DNA of 64,000 nucleotides from Rotaria socialis (lineage: Eukaryota > Rotifera > Eurotatoria > Philodinida > Philodinidae), in NCBI GenBank assembly GCA_905331475.1, contig CAJNYU010000405.1:62001-126000 (forward strand), in the 5' to 3' direction. Positions 56,367 to 64,000 of the stretch are shown here, in pieces (position 1 is the first letter of the stretch; each line of letters opens with the position of its first letter). Both the position numbers and the translations under genes were made by a program. The notes below the pieces were generated by a model that was given only the letters and a program-made list of their open reading frames with translations, had not been told where the DNA came from and made no database searches.

Positions 56367-59300
56367 ATGCAGGAAAAGACGACACGTACGGACGAAGAAA
56401 CTTGTGTATTGAAGCATTTTTATGATGAAGATTTGTATAATGATCTTGATGAAAAGGAAGTCGATAATACTACACTTCGTTATACACTTTTGTAAGTGTA
56501 TTCATGTAAAAGACATACTCTTGATATATTTCAATATTAAAAAAAGAAAAAGTAGATCCATATTCAAGATAATTCTTGGCATGATGATATTTTTCGGACA
56601 CATCCAGAGATAATCATTTATAACTTCACTGTAGATATCGAATAATCTTTTGAGTACAAACGATAAAAATCAAAATAAGGATATTCATTGATCTATCAGA
56701 TCAACATCAAAGTAATAACAAAATCTTAAGACGTTTTTCTTGTACAATCAATGGATGATGTTTCACTTGATTTCGAATAGAAATTGCAAATATATACTGA
56801 TGTTTAAGATCTAGAAAAATCGTGCCTGGTATGTTTTGTTCAATAGTATGAAAAAAAAATAATCGAAGCAGTGTTTTATTGTCTTTAAGCTCAGATAATT
56901 ACGTTGAAATATAGAAACTGTTATTTATAATAATATTGTTAAATAGAATGATGTTATTGTTGAGAAAATTCTTCTGTCATCTTGAATGCAAAGCAATTTA
57001 CGAATGTGAAAGAAAATTTTCTTCGTTGAAGAATGACATTTTTTTAATGACTTTAGGCAATGTCGTAGACAACTTCTTATGTGGGTAAAAGTATTGACTG
57101 AGACTGATTATGCTTGTAAGTTATTTTATTTTTAATGAAGGAAAAACAAATAGTTTTACTTATTTGTGTTGCATAGATGCTAGAGTTGAATTAAGAGATG
57201 ATTTCGATAAATTAAAAGTTGAAACTGATAATTTAAAAATTGCAACTGTTTTATTAAATGCTAATTTTCAAGAATTACTTGACAATTGCAAGTAAGAATC
57301 TCATTATCTTTTGTAAATACATATAAATCTTATATACAGATGTTTAATTGATCAAACTACTGAAATTCTTATCGACCGAAACAATTATTATTCCGAATGG
57401 GAATCTAATAGAAATATTCTTACTCCACGGTAAGAAGAATGCAAAAAGCTACGTTTTATTATATGTTGTAATAGTGTTCCATCTATGGTTTCATCTAACT
57501 CTCTTTTAAAAGTCCAGTGATGCTAGGCCAAAAAAGCAATACGGGCAACTATCTGATCAATTCTCTATTTAATGAAGTGTTCGAAATAGCCTTGTTGTTT
57601 ATTGCCAACCATTTAAGCAAAGCATTCACATACTCGTTTACAGATTGAGGGAGCAGTTTTGGGATAATTTCGATTTTTACTTGCTTCAGCTGAACAACAA
57701 ATATTAGAAGTCGACGGATTATATAAGCTGGTTAATTCTTTCAGCAGAATCATGACTTATTTAATGGATGGAATGTTTTTGAGACTATATTTAATAGAGG
57801 TATATCATATAGAAAATTGCACGTCGATATTATGTCGCGCCTCTGAGCTATTTAAAAAGTCAGAAACATGAAACAGCTGTAATTCATAAAGTATAGTAAG
57901 CCTGAAAGAGTTAATTTGTTGTAAATTTATTTGTTTAGTTGGTTTTTGCTTATTATTTTAGACCTGATTGGGATAAATGCTTTCGTATGGTACCAAACTG
58001 GAAAATGTTGTCAATTGACAAAACAAGTGAACAATTAGTTGATATATTAATTAATGAAATTGTTCATGGAAATACGACACAGAATAATAATGAATATTTT
58101 TCTATGATGACTAGAGATAAAAATGTAGCTAATTAAGTTCCATTTAAAGTTTAGGACTCTTGGATATTTTTAGGAATTACATGAAAAAAATATGTTTTTT
58201 AAACAGCTATGCATGAATCCATGTATTGAGGAGAAATTTATTAAAAATCGGCATATGCGTCGAAGAATAACAGGTTTGCTTATTAAAGATATTTGGTCAA
58301 GTAAATTATTCAATGAAAATCATGTATGTATCAAAAATAATTTACATAAAAATGTTGATTTCAAAAAGAAAGATTTACATTTAGAGTGAAAATAAAGCAA
58401 ATATCAAACTAACTGATTATGTATTTGATTATTTAACAAAAAAATTTTGTAGTAAAGAAATGGCTATTGAAATTGGTTATAATATAAAAGATGCATGCAA
58501 TCGATATCGAAATAGTTATGAAATAAATCTATTTTGGCAAATATTAACTGGTCAAATCGAAGAAAATGTTTATCATTATGAAATGAAAGAATTTGCTCGT
58601 ATTCTTCAACATTTAATTAAATTATCTCCTAATTTTTCATCACAATCTGTATGTAAATATTGACTTCTAGAAAAAATAATTCCATACTTTTCTGCCTGAG
58701 AACAAGCTCGAAGTATTTGTCTATCTATTGAAAATTTAGTTAAAGCATTAAAATATAATTTTAAAAGTCTTCATGTGACATTTTCATTTGGTAAACAATA
58801 TGAATTTTGTTTTGATAAAATTAACGACATGCCAATCTTGTGTCACGACTTTATTAGATCGATTGCAGCTGATACTTCTAATTATAATAAAAAAAAAACT
58901 ATTTAGAACGTTTATTTCTTTTTTTTGAATTATTTGATCGATTTCAGTTAATATCGACAATTCGTTGGTTGGATTTAGCAAGTGCTCTTCATGAGCTCTA
59001 TCCGCATTGGACAAATGAGCGTATATCACTTTTAATAACGTCCGCTGAAAGAGACTTGAAGAAATCAACGATAGACAACAATGAATTGCAATTTTTATTA
59101 TTATTTACAGTTGATGATGAAGGTCATCTTGGAGAATTTTTAATCAATATACGACAACAATTAAAGTTAGATAAAATTGAATATATTGAAAAAATAACTG
59201 ATCTACTTATTGGATATCCGTAAGTTTAGTTTCGAATGAGAAAGAGAAATTTCAATGCTATTTTGTATGTTTTGAAAGATTAATATCAATGAATCATTTT

Positions 59301-59519
59301 AAACAAGCTGTACAATTTGTTGATCCACATATATCAGAAAAGGAACTCCAACGATATGTCAATTGGGTATTTGAACTAGATAATATATCGGCCATGTTAA
59401 ATAGTGAAGGTATATCAGCGCAAACAAATAAAACTATTGAATCAATCAAAAAAATACAAAGTCGTGATTTTGAAGAGATTATTCTACGTTTAGAACGTTG
59501 TTCTTGTTTTATGCATTAA
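56367..59519 (+). pseudogene. Unknown multi-exon gene, probably damaged
   Basis: Exons in good phase: 56367-56491, 57057-57115, 57177-57291, 57340-57429, 57962-58124, 58174-58323, 58385-58648, then about 58700-59219 and 59279-59519. The protein is helical and charged, with no domain I can name (ARVELRDDFDKLKVETDNLK, PDWDKCFRMVPNWKMLSIDK, LISTIRWLDLASALHELYPH). A stretch near 59080-59160 (LLLFTVDDEGHLGEFLINI) is faintly EF-hand-like. Two faults: the acceptor before EQARSICLSIENLV at 58700 gives the wrong frame with every donor I tried, and the frame slips by one base at an A run at 58889-58898 before YLERLFLFFELFD. The rest of the chain is intact, so this is either a young pseudogene or an intact gene with sequence errors. 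Confidence 0.6.
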
Positions 59520-62500
59520 TTAAATAAAATTAATACTTTCACTGCTGAACTTAAAAAAAGATAATAAAATACAAAACTCGGCATATTTATTGCTACTATT
59601 CTTGCATAAAAAGTTCGCTCCTATTTTCTAATTTATTTATATACTGACTCTTTGATTTATTATTGTTGAACGAATGATCTTGATCTATGACTAATTTAGA
59701 TTATTAATTCAAGTCAAATAAACTAGTAATCTGTTGAAATTATTCTCTCGTTGGAATTTATCCGATTGATTATGTCTCTTTTTTTATAGATTGATCTTCG
59801 TGCGCAAGATTCTACTAACAATTGATCTAATTCAAGGCCAAAAAGTACCTTTAAACTACTAGGACTACTGAGTGATAGTAATTTGAACTGTCCAAATCCA
59901 AACAATAAATCCTATATGAAACCTTTTGGAATATTTTCACGTATTATCAGTGCCTTTGAAAATTGCTGTATAATTGTGAAGTGTCATAGAATTCTTACGG
60001 TTTCTTAAAATCTCATGAAACATATTGAAAATTTTTTAAGGCACTTCTTAAAATTGTGCTGCTTAAATCGAAGTTTTTATTAACCCTAGATTTGCAAACT
60101 GCAAAGCAAAATTACATAATCGTAGTCATCTATATTTAGTTTAGTCTACTTTACTCAAGTTTGAAATTCAATCTCACAGTCGTACTCTGTTCTTTAATCA
60201 TCATTCATTATTGATGAGAAACACAAACATGCGATTTCACTATGCTCGAAATGGATTTTATCGTTTTCTATTATAATAAGTTATATAAAATCAACGTTGA
60301 ATGAAATTCGCATATGTAAAATTCTCAGATTTTATTCGATGTTTATCCTTGCTCGCTTAGATGACATAGTGGAAAATATTGAATGATCTGTAACTAATAC
60401 TGAACCACTTCTGAACGAAAAAAATGAGTGTTGATTTCAATAGAACTCGATAGTAATTATAATTCACTGTTAAAAAGAAAGATATTTTCTAATAGATGAA
60501 AATGAGATTTATGCTCGTATTAGTTATTCATGACGGATTATATCACTGTGTAAGAAAAGATACCATTATATATACATTTTAAATGGGCAACTATACTCCT
60601 GAAAACAATGCAAGTTTCATGATGAAATTCACTAATACTCTGGAAATAAATCATATGGACGACAAAAAGAAACTATCTAATTTACAAGAATATACGATTG
60701 CTTGTACAGTTGACATAACTATAAATTTATAATTCTGATGTTAACACTTTCTTTGTCAAAAAAAAATCGAGTACTAATGTTTGTATTTCGAGTTTTTCTC
60801 TTATGGTAATATTGACAAAAATTCTTATTTATTTAATATATGAGACTTTTATGAATAGAAGAAAATTCAAAATTACTTTTCGCTTTCGACCATTATGAAT
60901 TCTATGATTAAAGTACCTACTTTCGCGTTAAACAACGAAATTTGGTATCAATTGCATCTATCGGAACAGATCTAGCTGAAATCTGCTATAAATCAGTATG
61001 TTTATATCTCACTATTTCATATATTGAACGAACAGATCGTATTTCATGTAACTTCTTTTTATAATTGCCATCATCATAGTATAACTCACAGATGAATACT
61101 CAACATTCGTAGTATATTTCTTAACACCAACGTTTAGCTATTCGATAGATGTTCGTTATTATTTTCTATTATTACAAATTCAGAATTTATCATTTTTTCT
61201 TCAAACGATTAAAAGCGTCGAGCTTCTAAACAGTTCAATTTTTTCCCGATCTATGATTGAATTGTTTTTCTTAGATCAAAATAATTCATAGGGTAGGCTA
61301 CATAAACACAAAATCTTAAAAATAAATTAAGTAAACAAATTTTCAGTGATGGGAACGAAAAACTACACAATAAACATTCTTAAAAAAATACAATGGCATT
61401 TATCCTTTATTTCTGTTTCTGTCGTCACTAACAAACTTTGACTTTTTTTAACTTCTTACAGTTTAACCGGAGTGCACGGTATTATCGTTGCGCAAATTCA
61501 ATCATATTCTCTTTCTGTTTCTGTTATTTTTATTAAATTTTTATCAAGGGTATCACTTTGACCTAAAAAGGGAGTTACTCTGTTTGCATTACTTCATATA
61601 TATATATTTACCAAAAAAGCAATAACTAGTTCTATTTCATCAAGTATTATCTCAATAGATTTAATACCATTCATAGAATTAGCTACTCCGTCTATCCTTA
61701 TTTTCTTTATTATCCGCTATTTTTCGATTATATAAAATTCGATTTCTTTTTATTAGATGAAGATAGTCACGTAAATGATCTGTTTCAAATGAAATTTTAC
61801 TTTTCTTTTTGTTTAATACATCGAACTAATTCAAGTCATTCGTTATTATATTATGAAAAAAAGACATCGATGGATAAATAAGGACACAAATCGATTTAGA
61901 TTGCAAAAGAATATTTTTGTTGGGCTTCTAAAAAAATTTGAATTTGTCATGCATCAGTAGAAAGTAGTAAGACGTGAATTGAATATTGATGCATGAAAAT
62001 AATAACACTAAAGTATAAAGAATAAAACCGAACGTCATTACTGCATATGAAGGGGTTCATGTATTTGCTTTTTTGTTTCGTCAAAAGTAAATTAAAAAAA
62101 ACGAATAAAACTAACAACGATGCTTCTGTTTTAGTGACAATCTAGATTACAATATGGCGCATTCAGGTTCAAACAAAAACCAAGTTTTTATTTACTGATT
62201 AGTAGGCTTAATCCATGATAGTATATCAAACAAAAACAAAAATGCCGAAAAATATGAAATCTGTACTTTTTTTTTATTATTTCTTACTTGTGTTATTTTC
62301 TCGATAATTAATATTTCTGATGTGCTCATTAAAATAGATATTTGACTTATTGAAAAAAATGAATATGAACGATTTCATGTAAGAAAATATATTGAAACTA
62401 AAAGAATATTAGTCTGATTTACAGTAGAACGGAAATGACTGCCGAGAAAAGGCTGAAAAATCATCAAGATACTTTATTTTCAGAAATACAAAAGAAAGAT

Positions 62501-63400
62501 ATTTGATTGAAATATCTTCACAGTATTTGCTGAGATGCATTGATTTAAAAAGTAAAAACACTTCATTTAAGTGATACATAGAGACATGATTCTATTTGTC
62601 TTCACCTAATCATTTTATATGTTTACATTTTGTCTTCTGCTTCTACGAAAACTGTAAACTGAATGCAAAAAAAAATCACCCATTGAGTTTTTTGTGTTAA
62701 TATTTACCTTTACTACGAGGTTAATCATTTTCATATCGAGTATCATTATTAAAAGTATATTATGATTATCAGACATCATATGTTTTAATATTACATTTTA
62801 ACACGTGAGAACTATCTCGAGCAAACAAAAACCGTGAGTAAAGAGCTTTCTCTACAATATTTTATTCCATGATTACTAGAATTGCTACTCACGAGTATCA
62901 ATCAATAAGTTTAAGTGAGTAAGATAGCTATCGGAAATCAAATTTATATATTCGCTTGTACAGAAAGTAACTGATTTTCACTGCTTTGGATTTTATCGTC
63001 CTCTTTGGATTATTTTGTGGTTTCATCAAGAAAAACAATTCGCATGATTATCTCATTAGCACTTTTGCTCGAGAAGCCATTACAAGTCCATTACTTTTTC
63101 CTTTTTATTACTGCTAGTCAATCAAACACAAATAGCGCTCGAACCAATAGTTGACCCTTTTAACCAATACAAATAAAGTACGAATGAAATTATGAAGAAA
63201 ATACGTGCCTGACAGAAACAATATTGTCACTATGAGACCAAACACAGCGTTGAAAGAATGAAAAAAAGTGCCATCATATAAATCTCTCTCCAAATTTTAA
63301 CAACCAACGCAGTAGACCAAAGAGAACAGCAAAACAAAGTCGGTTTTCCCAATTTCATCGATTCTTATTATAACACTTCAACTCTTCAAGAACACTTCTA
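59520..63400. other. Large intergenic region, no gene seen
   Basis: 3.9 kb of AT-rich DNA. No frame over 60 codons with protein-like features, and no inverted or tandem repeat noticed. The right end should contain the promoter of the mucin-like gene. Confidence 0.5.
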
Positions 63401-64000
63401 ATGCAACTATTCATGTATTCTGCATTTCTTCTTGGTTTTGTCTTAAACCTACAATTTTCACCTGCTATCAGTACCACAACAACTGCGACAGTCACTGCAA
63501 CACCACCGGCGAATAGTACAATGCTATCTTCAACAACGGCGCCGCCACCAATCAATGGGACGATGGGATCTTCAACCACTGTCATACCATCAATCAATGG
63601 TACAATGGGGTCTACAAGCACTGGTACTCCACCAATGAATGCTACTATGGCAATTACTAGTACTTTCACACCACCAGTCAATGGTACAATGCCATTGTCA
63701 ACCACGGTCACACCACCGATGAATGGTACAATGCCGTTGTCAACCACTGTCACACCACCAATGAATGGTACAATGGGGTCTTCAAGCACTGTTACACCAC
63801 CTATGAATGGTACAATGCCGGTGTCAACGACTGTCACGCCACCAATCAATGGTACAATGCCGCAGTCAACCACTGTCACACCACCAATCAATGGTACAAT
63901 GGGGTCTTCAAGCACTGGTACTCCACCAATGAATGGCACAATGGGGCCATCAAGCACTGGTACTTCATCAATCAATGGCACGATTGCGCCTTCAACTACT
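63401..64000 (+). CDS. Secreted mucin-like repeat protein, 3' end beyond window
   Basis: Open from ATG at 63401 to the window edge (200 codons). A signal peptide (MQLFMYSAFLLGFVLNLQFS) is followed by Thr/Ala-rich sequence and about 11 copies of a 14-residue unit of the type TPPMNGTMPLSTTV (42 bp). Nearly every unit carries an N-G-T glycosylation sequon and several Ser/Thr for O-glycans; variants swap MP-LSTT for MG-SSST. This composition fits a secreted or membrane mucin or coat protein. The opposite strand is also open over nearly the same interval (63355-63981), but its Val/Ile/Gly-rich translation has no signal peptide and is a by-product of the repeat. Confidence 0.8.
   Translation, partial: MQLFMYSAFLLGFVLNLQFSPAISTTTTATVTATPPANSTMLSSTTAPPPINGTMGSSTTVIPSINGTMGSTSTGTPPMNATMAITSTFTPPVNGTMPLSTTVTPPMNGTMPLSTTVTPPMNGTMGSSSTVTPPMNGTMPVSTTVTPPINGTMPQSTTVTPPINGTMGSSSTGTPPMNGTMGPSSTGTSSINGTIAPSTT

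Noticed and set aside
63355-63981. 208-codon minus-strand frame of Val/Ile/Gly repeats
   Set aside because: Mirror of the mucin repeat; the plus strand has the signal peptide and glycosylation sequons.
1-64000. tRNA, rRNA, CRISPR, operon-like or prokaryotic features
   Set aside because: None recognised; introns and gene content are eukaryotic. A covariance search for tRNAs was not possible here, so small RNA genes cannot be excluded.

Overview
The window looks like nuclear DNA of a small invertebrate. It is AT-rich, its genes are broken by many 50-90 bp GT-AG introns, and its products are metazoan (RSPH1, TTLL3, calreticulin, RNF14, a Hedgehog-type Hog domain, LAPTM4, two-RRM hnRNP). Compact genes, short divergent promoters, splice acceptors abutting start codons and a divergent intronless ADP-ribosylglycohydrolase-like gene suggest a bdelloid rotifer. 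That is inference; no species marker is present. All exon structures were read by eye from splice sites and reading phase.

Layout. 1-1680 (-): secreted protein with about eight hevein-type chitin-binding motifs on a tandem exon array, cut by the window edge. 3642-3900: foldback element. 4271-5907 (-): Asn-rich coiled-coil protein. 9446-10167 (-) and 10374-12714 (+): Cys-rich single-pass membrane protein divergent from radial-spoke gene RSPH1. 13073-14854 (-): acidic secreted protein with one signal-peptide exon and two duplicated terminal exon pairs. 18442-21313 (-): compact RanBP2-like protein with two Ran-binding domains. 23352-28989: region rich in non-autonomous DNA transposons; three sit inside exons of a broken RRM gene, and two have hAT-like 8-bp target duplications. 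30848-32948 (+): LAPTM4-like lysosomal membrane protein. 34332-40313 (-): TTLL3 tubulin glycylase with two possible last exons. 42963-43835 (+): intronless ADP-ribosylglycohydrolase-like protein. 45634-47045 (-): secreted Hog/Hint protein without a Hedge domain. 47783-48751 (-): intronless EF-hand protein. 49560-51430 (-): hnRNP with two RRMs. 52686-54240 (-): RNF14-like RBR ligase. 54534-56028 (-): calreticulin, divergent from a damaged unknown gene at 56367-59519 (+). 63401 onward (+): mucin-like repeat protein running off the window.

Functional threads. RSPH1 and TTLL3 are axoneme genes, fitting a ciliated animal. Several products are secretory or endomembrane proteins (hevein protein, acidic protein, Hog protein, calreticulin, mucin, LAPTM4). 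There is no operon logic; the only close couplings are two divergent promoters. Long stretches (5908-9445, 14855-18441, 28998-30847, 40314-42962, 59520-63400) hold no gene I can support. I recognised no rRNA, tRNA or CRISPR array.
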